Shown in pieces: positions 8,627-15,000 of a DNA stretch of 20,015 nucleotides (positions are counted from its first letter, which is position 1; each line of letters starts with the position of its first letter). Below the pieces are notes generated by a model, which was given only the letters and a program-made list of their open reading frames with translations, made no database searches and was not told the DNA's origin. The position numbers were made by a program, and so were the translations under genes. Source of the DNA: a virus; the IMG/VR virus record IMGVR_UViG_3300017776_000281, positions 1 through 20,015 of that record. The stretch is one strand, 5' to 3'.

Positions 8627-10134
8627 TCTTTGGTCCACCCGGTACAGGAAAAACCACTCGGTTGTTAAGGATCGTGGAGCAAGAATTAGATAAAGGCGTA
8701 CCTCCTGATCGTATTGCCTATTTAGCATTTACTCGTAAGGCTGCTCAAGAAGCTGTTTATCGTGCCACTACAAAATTTAAAATAGATAAAAAAGATTTAC
8801 CTTGGTTTCGCACGATTCATTCCTTTGTATTTAAGGCAATGAATTATTCTCAAAATGAAATAATGAAATCAAAACATTATTCTGAATTATCAGAAATTAT
8901 AAAAGTTCCCCTAGTCAGCGTTACGTCAGCGGAAGAAGTTGGCGTATCCATTCATAACAATGAACATCTCCATATCTATGATCTCTCCAGGGCTAGGGGA
9001 ACTACTATCGAAGAAGAATACAATCGGTTTGGTCAGTTGGATGGTGGTGTTCAAAAAACAGAGTACATTGTAAAGTCCTTAAAAAAATACAAAGACACGA
9101 TGCATATACGTGATTACACAGATTTGCTTGTTGATTTTGTTCAAGAAGGACAGACACCTAAATTAGAAGTAGTCATTGTGGATGAAGCCCAAGACATGTC
9201 TTGGTTACAATGGAAAGTAATTGATAAAATTATGAAACACGCATCACGTGTCTATTTAGCAGGAGATGATGACCAAGCGATTTTTGATTGGGCTGGTGCA
9301 GATCCTACTCGTTTAATCAAAGCAGATGAGTGGGAGAAAGAAATCTTAGACCAATCTTATCGTATTCCTAAATCAGCACATTATATTGCTGATCGTTTAA
9401 TTTCTCGAATCAATGTACGACAACCAAAAAAATGGAGACCAAGAAAATATCGTGGATTTACTAATTCTTATGCTTATCGTTTATCAAGCGATTCTTTTGA
9501 CAATGGGCAATGGCTCATTTTAACACGCACCAATTATTTACTCGATCAAATAGAACATGACCTTCGACAATATGGTCATTACTATTCTCGGGGTAATCAA
9601 CCTTCTATTGCTCAAAAATTATTCACTGCCGTTAGTGCTTGGCACAAAATACAAACACGACAAGAACTCACGATTGATGAAGTTAAAGCTATTTATTATT
9701 ACATGACTGTTGGTCAAGGGGTAAAAAGAGGTTTTAAAGGAATGAATGTTCAAACAATTCCTGGACAAACATTTTCTTATACTGAACTCAGAGATAGCTA
9801 TGGCTTACTAGCTAAACCTAATATGCCATGGGAACACGCTCTTGATAAAGTTCCTAGCACTCGTTCTATTTATCTCCGAGCCATTATGTCCAGAGATAAA
9901 GAGGAATTGAAAAAAGATCCTCGCATCAAGTTATCGACCATACATGGAGCTAAAGGTGGTGAAGCCGATCATGTAATGTTATTAACTGATCTTTCTCGTA
10001 AAGCAGATGAAGGATTTATAAAAAATCGTGATAGTGAAAGGAGAGTTTTTTATGTGGGTGCAACACGAGCAAAAAAATCATTACATATTATACGAAGCAA
10101 CAGTAGTCGAGAGTTTACGGAGATATTTCAATGA
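8611..10134 (+). CDS. SF1 UvrD/Dda-like DNA helicase (507 aa)
   Basis: All main superfamily 1 motifs are in order: Walker A GPPGTGKTT (residues 8-16), Ia AYLAFTRKAAQEA (near 38), Ib RTIHSF, Walker B VDEAQD (190-195), III AGDDDQAIFDWAGAD (from 217), V STIHGAKGGEADHV (442-455) and VI RRVFYVGATRAK (477-488). At 507 residues it is much shorter than UvrD/Rep (about 670-720), closer to phage Dda-type helicases, so accessory 1B/2B insertions are reduced. It would be a 3'-5' or 5'-3' ssDNA translocase that unwinds forks or recombination joints; polarity cannot be read from sequence. Translation starts inside the preceding gene (16-base overlap) and its stop overlaps the next ATG. It and the SNF2-type protein are the only helicases seen here. 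Confidence 0.95.
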   Translation: MSRKIIFGPPGTGKTTRLLRIVEQELDKGVPPDRIAYLAFTRKAAQEAVYRATTKFKIDKKDLPWFRTIHSFVFKAMNYSQNEIMKSKHYSELSEIIKVPLVSVTSAEEVGVSIHNNEHLHIYDLSRARGTTIEEEYNRFGQLDGGVQKTEYIVKSLKKYKDTMHIRDYTDLLVDFVQEGQTPKLEVVIVDEAQDMSWLQWKVIDKIMKHASRVYLAGDDDQAIFDWAGADPTRLIKADEWEKEILDQSYRIPKSAHYIADRLISRINVRQPKKWRPRKYRGFTNSYAYRLSSDSFDNGQWLILTRTNYLLDQIEHDLRQYGHYYSRGNQPSIAQKLFTAVSAWHKIQTRQELTIDEVKAIYYYMTVGQGVKRGFKGMNVQTIPGQTFSYTELRDSYGLLAKPNMPWEHALDKVPSTRSIYLRAIMSRDKEELKKDPRIKLSTIHGAKGGEADHVMLLTDLSRKADEGFIKNRDSERRVFYVGATRAKKSLHIIRSNSSREFTEIFQ

Positions 10135-10340
10135 GTAGAATTATTTATCAAAACGGAAAATTATATTTGTCGTTAACAAGAAGTGAATGTCAAGAGGCGT
10201 ATGAGAATTTAGGCAAACCTTTGGAATTAGACATTGGTCAATTAAAAGTTTTACACGAAGATATTACAAAAATTGTTACAGAATATTGGAAAGATATCGA
10301 AGTGCCTTTAGAGATGACAAATTTACAGAGGAAAAAATAA
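10131..10340 (+). CDS. Unknown small protein (69 aa)
   Basis: ATGA overlap with the helicase gene, and followed immediately (TAA then ATG) by the next small gene. Sequence MSRIIYQNGKLYLSLTRSEC... is a mixed alpha/beta small soluble protein with one Cys and a basic end (QRKK). No motif, membrane segment or metal site is visible and the family is not recognised. Its position between helicase and polymerase genes, within a tightly coupled operon, supports it being translated. Confidence 0.65.
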   Translation: MSRIIYQNGKLYLSLTRSECQEAYENLGKPLELDIGQLKVLHEDITKIVTEYWKDIEVPLEMTNLQRKK

Positions 10341-10574
10341 ATGCCTAAGTTAAAGAAACATAAATATCTTTATGAGTTATCAAAAGATAAACTTTTTGCT
10401 CATGTTAAAAAAGCAACCTATGAGTCTTTAAAAATTCATTTTGAGGCTATCTATCGAAAAGGATTTGAAGATGGCGTCAAACATCATAGTCAAAAATCTG
10501 ATGAACAAATTATACAAGGCTATTTAAATGCGGAGTTCTTTAAAAATAAAAATGAAAAACACAATGATGAATAA
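10341..10574 (+). CDS. Unknown small helical protein (77 aa)
   Basis: Begins on the base after the previous stop. Basic N-terminus (MPKLKKHKYLYELSKDK), then a predicted amphipathic helix with a common small-phage-protein pattern (AIYRKGFEDGVKHH), and a charged tail (KNKNEKHNDE). No catalytic or binding motif. Its last codons overlap the start region of the DNA polymerase gene, so the two are probably translationally coupled. Function unknown. Confidence 0.65.
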   Translation: MPKLKKHKYLYELSKDKLFAHVKKATYESLKIHFEAIYRKGFEDGVKHHSQKSDEQIIQGYLNAEFFKNKNEKHNDE

Positions 10575-12444
10575 AGACGATAAACCTAAACCCTTCTCTG
10601 TACCCCCTGAGTGGATCCCACCCCAAGAGGTACCTAACTTATCCGATGCAGAGATGATCTGTATTGATGTTGAAACATGCGATCCTAATATCAAAACATT
10701 GGGGCCTGGATACTGTCGTCAAGATGGCTATGTGGCAGGGATTGCGATAGCCGTTGATGGATGGAAGGGCTATTTTCCCATTCGTCATGAAGGCGGTGGT
10801 AATTTTGATTTAGAAATAATTCGTGGTCCCCTTCAAAAAATCTTCGCCTCTGACGCTCCTAAACTTTTTCACAACTCCTCCTATGATATGGGGTGGTTAG
10901 AGGCGGAGGGCTTTACCCTGAGGGGTAGAATTCATGACACGATGATCATGGCTCCGTTAATTGATGAGAATCGAAGATACTTTAATTTGAATTCCTTAGG
11001 TTATGATTATTGTGGTGAAACTAAAAATGAGAGTGCCTTGTATGAAGCGGCAGCAGAATTTGGTGTCGATGCGAAAGCAGAAATGTACAAACTACCTCCC
11101 ATGTATGTTGGTGGATACGCAGAGCAAGATACCGTCTTAACGTTAAAATTATATGAACGATTAAAACATGAGATCGAGAAAGAAGAATGCGGACACATTT
11201 GTGAATTAGAAACGGATCTTATTCCTTTGACGTATGCAATGAAGAAGAAGGGTGTTTGTATTGATGAAAAAAACCTCGAGCTTCTTGAATCACGGCTCTT
11301 GTCGGAAGAAAAGAAAATCTTAAAACAAATAAAAAGTTTATCAGGAAAGGATATTGAAATTTGGGCGGCAGCTTCTGTTGCCAAAGCGTTTGATGCTTTA
11401 GATATTCCTTATGAACGTACTCCTAAAAGTAATGCTCCTAGCTTTGCGAAAAATTTTTTATCTACTCATACTCATGAGTTGCCTCAGTTAGTCGTCAAGT
11501 GTCGAGAAATTAACAAGGCCCGAACTACCTTTATTGAAACTATTAAGAAACATACTTACAAAGGTAAAATTCATGCAGAGATAAATCAATTACGCAGTGA
11601 GAAGGGTGGTACAGTGTCTGGTCGAATGAGTTATTCGAATCCTAATCTTCAGCAAATGCCAGCACGAAACAAGTACATTGCCGACTTAATTAAAAATATT
11701 TTTATTCCTGAGGAAGGAAAAAAGTGGCATGTGTTTGATTACTCGCAACAAGAACCTCGGATCTTGGTTCACTATGCTTTAAGTTCAAAAGGTGGATTAA
11801 CAGGAAGTGATAGAATTTTACAACAATACAATAGTGGTCAAGAGGTAGACTTTCACCAGATGGTTGCAGACATGGCAAGTATTAGTCGTGATGAAGCCAA
11901 GAGTATTAATTTAGGAATTATGTATGGAATGGGTAAAGGTAAAATGGCTATTGAATTAGGATTGGATATTCATGACGCTGAAATTATTTTAAATAAGTAC
12001 CATAAGACCGTTCCTTTTGTTAAAGAACTTCAAGAGATTGCTAGTCGTACTGCTAGTAAACATGGACACATACGAACTCTTTTAGGTCGTAAATGTCGTT
12101 TCCCTTTATGGGAACCTAATCGTTGGGGTATTTCGAAACCCCTTCCTCGTGAAGAAGCAGAAATAGAGTATGGTAATGACATAAGACGTGCTTTTACTTT
12201 TAAATCATTAAATCGATTAATTCAGGGTAGTGCAGCGGATCAGACAAAGAAAGCAATGCTTGATTTGTATCACGAAGGTTTTATTCCTGAAATCGCTATA
12301 CATGATGAGGTTGATATTAGCCTTGAAAACTCCCAACAAGTTGATAAAGTAAAGGAAATTATGGAAAACTGCGTAGAAAAACTGAAAGTGCCTAGCATGG
12401 TCAATGAACGTCGAGGAATGACTTGGGGTGAAGCAGGAAAATAA
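10528..12444 (+). CDS. polA: Family A DNA polymerase with 3'-5' exonuclease
   Basis: Replicative phage polymerase of the Pol I family, up to 638 residues. The proofreading exonuclease is intact: Exo I D47xE49 (IDVET), Exo II D120 (HNSSYDMGW), Exo III Y197xxxD201 (YAEQD). The polymerase domain has motif A D404YSQQE409, motif B R454xxxK458xxxL462xxxY466 (KSINLGIMYG) and motif C H592D593E594. There is no 5'-3' exonuclease domain, as usual for phages. The residue equivalent to E. coli Phe762 is Leu462. Start is uncertain: the ATG at 10528 has AAGG 10 bases upstream, but ATGs at 10564/10567 just before the end of the previous gene are alternatives; all lie ahead of Exo I. The stop overlaps the next ATG (TAATG). 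Confidence 0.96.
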   Translation: MRSSLKIKMKNTMMNKDDKPKPFSVPPEWIPPQEVPNLSDAEMICIDVETCDPNIKTLGPGYCRQDGYVAGIAIAVDGWKGYFPIRHEGGGNFDLEIIRGPLQKIFASDAPKLFHNSSYDMGWLEAEGFTLRGRIHDTMIMAPLIDENRRYFNLNSLGYDYCGETKNESALYEAAAEFGVDAKAEMYKLPPMYVGGYAEQDTVLTLKLYERLKHEIEKEECGHICELETDLIPLTYAMKKKGVCIDEKNLELLESRLLSEEKKILKQIKSLSGKDIEIWAAASVAKAFDALDIPYERTPKSNAPSFAKNFLSTHTHELPQLVVKCREINKARTTFIETIKKHTYKGKIHAEINQLRSEKGGTVSGRMSYSNPNLQQMPARNKYIADLIKNIFIPEEGKKWHVFDYSQQEPRILVHYALSSKGGLTGSDRILQQYNSGQEVDFHQMVADMASISRDEAKSINLGIMYGMGKGKMAIELGLDIHDAEIILNKYHKTVPFVKELQEIASRTASKHGHIRTLLGRKCRFPLWEPNRWGISKPLPREEAEIEYGNDIRRAFTFKSLNRLIQGSAADQTKKAMLDLYHEGFIPEIAIHDEVDISLENSQQVDKVKEIMENCVEKLKVPSMVNERRGMTWGEAGK

Positions 12445-12668
12445 TGTTTTATGTAATGGTATTGACGATTTGTATTGCGAGCCCTGTTATTGCGCATAAA
12501 GATTTGTGCCAGGTCTTTGTTGAGGATACACCTTTTAACTCTTTAGAACAGTGTATGACTCAGGGAAGGATGATAGCTAATACTTTGAATGAAGAAGGAT
12601 ACTATACAAGTGTCTTTTGCAATCAATCTCATGCCTATAACTTTGGTAGAAAGGATGCCACGTTATGA
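12444..12668 (+). CDS. Small protein with signal-peptide-like N-terminus (74 aa)
   Basis: Overlaps the polymerase stop (TAATG). Residues 1-17 are hydrophobic (MFYVMVLTICIASPVIA) with a plausible signal-peptidase site after the A before HKDL, although the usual basic residue at the very start is missing. The remainder has three Cys (DLCQV, EQCMT, FCNQS) that could form disulphides outside the cytoplasm. The pattern 'C..f.edTpf.S...C..q.r.iA......gyy....C' resembles short proteins I remember from marine phages, usually placed after the polymerase. Export, envelope action or a membrane-tethered role are all possible; function unknown. Confidence 0.7.
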   Translation: MFYVMVLTICIASPVIAHKDLCQVFVEDTPFNSLEQCMTQGRMIANTLNEEGYYTSVFCNQSHAYNFGRKDATL

Positions 12669-12850
12669 CAGATATAACGAAATATAAATCTTTAGCGGCA
12701 GATTTAGATGATTATGCAATAGTCGCTGAAATTAGAAAAACAACAGGACTACCTGTTAAAACCATTATCAAGCAATGTATTGCTTTAGGTAAAGACGCAT
12801 GGGAAAAAACAGGAAAAAAGTATATCCCTCAAGAAAATATAAACTCGTAA
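12665..12850 (+). CDS. Unknown small protein, possibly ribbon-helix-helix-like (61 aa)
   Basis: ATGA overlap with the previous gene. After a polar start, DDYAIVAEIRKTTGLPVKTI followed by IKQCIALGKDAWEK could form strand-helix-helix, faintly like an Arc/MetJ-type ribbon-helix-helix DNA-binding unit, but this is only a shape impression. No other motif. Its last 52 bases also encode the start of a zinc-knuckle peptide in another frame. Confidence 0.6.
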   Translation: MTDITKYKSLAADLDDYAIVAEIRKTTGLPVKTIIKQCIALGKDAWEKTGKKYIPQENINS

Positions 12851-12972
12851 GTGATAAGGATTGCCCTCTTTGTAATGGAGAGGGTTATTCTATAGCTACG
12901 TTTGGCGATAATTTGGTGGTGCTTCCCTGTGTTTGTGTCAAGGAAAAAAAGATAGAAAAAACCTTGCATTAA
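12799..12972 (+). CDS. Zinc-knuckle microprotein (57 aa)
   Basis: A short frame that begins inside the previous gene (AGGT about 9 bases upstream of the ATG) and ends in TAATG shared with the next frame. It has a basic start (MGKNRKKVYPSRKYK), then CPLCNGEGYS and, 14 residues on, PCVCVKEKK: a CxxC...CxC four-Cys site as in small treble-clef or DnaJ-like zinc knuckles. Conserved-looking Cys spacing in an AT-rich random background argues for real coding. Likely a small metal-binding nucleic-acid or protein adaptor; no partner can be named. Confidence 0.65.
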   Translation: MGKNRKKVYPSRKYKLVSDKDCPLCNGEGYSIATFGDNLVVLPCVCVKEKKIEKTLH

Positions 12973-13130
12973 TGTTACAAATAGTTATGCGAAATGATTT
13001 TGGTATATGTATGAAAGTTGGTGGTCTTGTCGGTGGTCAAAAAAAATTAGACAAGAACAAAGATGGTAAAATTACAGGTGCGGATTTTAAAATGATGAAA
13101 AAGAAATCCAAGAAGAAGGGTAAAAAATGA
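12972..13130 (+). CDS. EF-hand-loop, lysine-rich microprotein (52 aa)
   Basis: Shares TAATG with the zinc-knuckle gene. Contains GGLVGGQKKLDKNKDGKITG: a canonical calcium-loop pattern D27-x-N29-x-D31-G-K-I34-x-x-x-D38-F, with Asp instead of the usual Glu at position 12, followed by a Lys-rich tail (MMKKKSKKKGKK). I recall similar 'GGLVGGQKKLDKNKDGKI' peptides in marine phages; these begin near the ATG at 13011, so the true protein may be only 39 residues. It ends in ATGA shared with the next gene. Function unknown; a single EF loop may be structural only. Confidence 0.65.
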   Translation: MLQIVMRNDFGICMKVGGLVGGQKKLDKNKDGKITGADFKMMKKKSKKKGKK

Positions 13131-13327
13131 CAATAAATAAAAAAAAGATAAATGCTATTGTAAGTGCAGTTCAATCAGGGAGAACAAGCCCAACTACAGG
13201 TTTAAAAATTATTGGTGCAGAATTAAAAGAAGGTATTTTTCCAGTAAAAAGTGGTAAAACTGAAACAGTAAATAAAGCTAGAGGTGGTTTAGTGAAGAAA
13301 AAGAAAACCAAGAAGAAGAAAAAATAA
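13127..13327 (+). CDS. Lysine-rich small protein (66 aa)
   Basis: ATGA overlap upstream, TAATG overlap downstream. A short folded-looking part (INAIVSAVQSGRTSPTTGLK) is followed by a stretch ending in GGLVKKKKTKKKKK. Very basic. Such tails suggest binding to DNA, RNA or packaged genome, but nothing defines a family. Part of a run of four basic microproteins. Confidence 0.65.
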   Translation: MTINKKKINAIVSAVQSGRTSPTTGLKIIGAELKEGIFPVKSGKTETVNKARGGLVKKKKTKKKKK

Positions 13328-13461
13328 TGGCAGGTCCTGGTCTTTATGCAAATATTCATGCGAAAAGAAAACGTGGAGAAAAGATGCGTAAAAAAGGCAC
13401 TAAAGGTGCTCCTACCGCTAAAGCTTTTGCACGAGCAAAGCAAACAGTAAGGAAAAAATAA
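13327..13461 (+). CDS. Conserved basic phage microprotein (44 aa)
   Basis: Reads MAGPGLYANIHAKRKRGEK... through KGTKGAPTAKAFARAK to ...TVRKK, with TAATG overlaps on both sides. The 'GLYaNIHaKRkR...GeKMRK.G.KGAPTakaF..A' pattern is one I remember well from many marine and T7-like phages, where it is a very short protein of unknown role, so I am fairly sure this is real although shorter than usual gene-calling limits. Strongly basic, no hydrophobic core; probably binds nucleic acid or a virion protein. Confidence 0.75.
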   Translation: MAGPGLYANIHAKRKRGEKMRKKGTKGAPTAKAFARAKQTVRKK

Positions 13462-13835
13462 TGGCTGAAGAAAAGAAAAAAACAGGTTTAACCGAGAAAA
13501 TCGGATTATTTATTGATAAAACTTTAACGTTTGGTGGTGGTTTACAATTTAAACAAAGCGATATTGATAATGCCGTCAATGCCATTGATGGTGAAACTGA
13601 ATATTCCATTGATAGTTGGAAAGATATTAAAACACAAAGTGATTTTGATAAGTTCAAATCCATTCTCAATTCTATGAAAAAAGACTCTGATTCAGGCGAC
13701 ACGCCTCCTACCTCAGGAAAAACCGGTGGTATGGTGATTAAAAGTAGAAAAGGGAATAAGATTTCCCCTAGAAAACCGAAGGTAGCGGGAAGAAGAGCTA
13801 CAAGAGGATACGGTAAAGCCTTCAAGGGTAGATAA
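13461..13835 (+). CDS. Unknown protein with basic C-terminal tail (124 aa)
   Basis: TAATG overlap with the previous microprotein. The N-terminal 75 residues look folded and mixed in charge (KIGLFIDKTLTFGGGLQF, then a helical part). A Ser/Asp/Thr/Pro linker follows (SDSGDTPPTSGKTGG), and the last 30 residues are very basic (PRKPKVAGRRATRGYGKAFK). The tail 'RRATRGYGKAFKG' resembles endings of small marine-phage proteins. A nucleic-acid- or capsid-binding tail is plausible; no function is known to me. Confidence 0.75.
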   Translation: MAEEKKKTGLTEKIGLFIDKTLTFGGGLQFKQSDIDNAVNAIDGETEYSIDSWKDIKTQSDFDKFKSILNSMKKDSDSGDTPPTSGKTGGMVIKSRKGNKISPRKPKVAGRRATRGYGKAFKGR

Positions 13836-13878
13836 ACATGCTCCACAGGGCTCTTAAAATGGGTTTTTGGGGGTAAAA

Positions 13879-14190
13879 ATGTCTGATTTAAAATCCATAA
13901 TGAATTTAGAATGGGTCCAAAGAGCCTTAGATCCAAAAACTCCAGAAATGAATGGTAAAACGGTATTTACACAGTCGAATGAATACGAGGGAAAAGAAAT
14001 TTTATACCCTACTATTAGGATGATTGAAGGTAAACTCGTGGATTTAGGTGATAAAGCCATGGGTTATGCCATTGAGAAGGGTGATTTTATAGCTTTAGAC
14101 AGTCCTGAGGAGGCTACAAAGCTTAGTAAAATGCTTAGTGATTTGATAAACGTAAGAAGAAAGGTCAATAAACCTTTATACGAGGATTAA
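13879..14190 (+). CDS. Conserved-type phage protein (103 aa)
   Basis: The ATG at 13879 is chosen over an upstream TTG because GGGGG lies 5 bases before it. Core pattern: ALDPKTPEMNGKTVFTQSNE, then KEILYPTIRMIEGKLVDLGD, then AMGYAIEKGDFIALDSPEEA. I recall this 'ilfPTIr.idGkl.dlg..Ai.yal...D.i.fdsp.eA...S..lS..i...R' module from phage proteins, alone or as part of large virion proteins. It looks like a small alpha/beta domain. No active site is evident, so the role is open; it is the last gene before the AT-rich gap ahead of the terminase gene. Confidence 0.75.
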   Translation: MSDLKSIMNLEWVQRALDPKTPEMNGKTVFTQSNEYEGKEILYPTIRMIEGKLVDLGDKAMGYAIEKGDFIALDSPEEATKLSKMLSDLINVRRKVNKPLYED

Positions 14191-14404
14191 TTTTCAGGTA
14201 TCATGTATCAAGGATCTCGGTACAAATTAGTTTCAGGAACAATATATAGTTATTTTTATAACAATTATTATATAAAAAATTTTTTCATTTCATTTTTTTC
14301 ACGTAATCAAGTAATGATGTATATATTATATATATATTTCAATAGTTTGAGCCATTACCCTGCCAATACTTTAGCCTTACCTCATTACTTTAGGAAAAAT
14401 AAAA
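14191..14404. other. Very AT-rich intergenic gap before the terminase genes
   Basis: No convincing gene. It holds a run of short features: a small hairpin GTTAT-TTTT-ATAAC, the palindrome AAAAAATTTTTT (14274-14285), T-tracts and an alternating TATATATA stretch near 14320-14338. GC bases are very rare from about 14240 to 14345. It could be bent or easily melted DNA (origin or packaging-site candidate) or a promoter region, but no clear -35/-10 pair stands out. The end carries TAGGAAAA, the ribosome binding site of the next peptide. Confidence 0.5.
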
Positions 14405-14476
14405 ATGACTGAAATTATTGACTTTTGCCCTTTATGTGGTTTAGATATAGAAGAAGATTGTGAGTGTGATGGCTAA
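14405..14476 (+). CDS. Four-Cys micropeptide (23 aa) upstream of terminase
   Basis: ATG with AGGAAA about 9 bases upstream. Reads MTEIIDFCPLCGLDIEEDC plus ECDG, giving CPLCG and CEC, a complete four-Cys metal site in 23 residues. It overlaps the terminase small subunit start by 8 bases, so it may act by its translation (coupling) as much as by its product. Tiny, so real coding is likely but not proven. Confidence 0.5.
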   Translation: MTEIIDFCPLCGLDIEEDCECDG

Positions 14477-14975
14477 AAATCATGGTGATATAATTGAGAA
14501 AGATGGATTGACCAGAAGGCAAAGGTCTTTTGTTCAAATGTTAGTAAAAGAAAATGGTAGAGCAACTCCAACGGAGTGTGCAAAACTCGCTGGATATTCT
14601 GAACATTCAGCTACTCAAATAGCTTGTAATTTACAAAATCCTAAAATGTTTCCTCGTGTTGTAGAATACATTGACGAACTCACAAAAGATTATGCTCAAG
14701 CGGCAAGAATAGATTTTATGAAACATGCAAGAGAAATGGCAAGATTAAGAGATTTAGCTATTGAGAAAGATCAGTTTAGTGCAGCGATCAATGCTGAATA
14801 CAGAAGAGGTTTACTGGGTGGTTTTTATGTTGATAGGAAAGAAGTAGTCACTGCTAGTCTTGATAATATGTCCAGAAAAGAATTAAAAGAAAAATTAGAA
14901 AAATATAAAGAGGAAAATCAATTGATTCAAGACGCTGAGTGGAAAGAGATTGATAATAAGATTGACGAAGAATAA
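14469..14975 (+). CDS. terS: Terminase small subunit
   Basis: 168 residues from the ATG at 14469 (a GTG at 14460 is possible but adds only MSV). The N-terminal domain reads LTRRQRSFVQMLVKENGR, then ATPTECAKLAGYSEHSATQI, a helix-turn-helix (about residues 33-55) typical of phage small terminase subunits of the Terminase_2 type, followed by the usual helical oligomerisation region and a charged C-terminal coiled coil (KELKEKLEKYKEENQ) that would contact the large subunit. It recognises the packaging site and starts genome packaging. It is preceded by the AT-rich gap and followed by an HNH endonuclease, but no large terminase gene follows within the window. Initiation is probably coupled to the four-Cys peptide, since no strong ribosome binding site is seen. 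Confidence 0.82.
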   Translation: MAKNHGDIIEKDGLTRRQRSFVQMLVKENGRATPTECAKLAGYSEHSATQIACNLQNPKMFPRVVEYIDELTKDYAQAARIDFMKHAREMARLRDLAIEKDQFSAAINAEYRRGLLGGFYVDRKEVVTASLDNMSRKELKEKLEKYKEENQLIQDAEWKEIDNKIDEE

Positions 14976-14978
14976 TTT

Positions 14979-15000
14979 ATATCCTATACAATTAGGATAT
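14979..15000 (+). promoter_or_regulatory. Hairpin over the HNH endonuclease start codon
   Basis: ATATCCTA (14979-14986) and TAGGATAT (14993-15000) form a perfect 8-base-pair stem with a 6-base loop TACAAT. The 3' arm contains the only ribosome-binding-like bases (AGGA) and the first two bases of the ATG at 14999. Folding would hide the start of the HNH gene. Confidence 0.6.

Noticed and set aside
11007-11384. 125-residue minus-strand frame inside polA
   Set aside because: Antisense to the well-conserved polymerase gene; Ser/Phe-rich composition typical of shadows.
13418-13936. 172-residue minus-strand frame
   Set aside because: Shadow of the plus-strand microprotein genes; Pro/Leu/Phe-rich because it is antisense to Lys/Gly-rich coding, and it crosses several real gene boundaries.
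14203-14412. 69-residue frame in the AT-rich gap
   Set aside because: Made of Tyr/Ile/Phe/Asn as expected from random AT-rich DNA, crosses A/T tracts and TATA runs, has only a close AGG upstream, and overlaps the better-supported four-Cys peptide.
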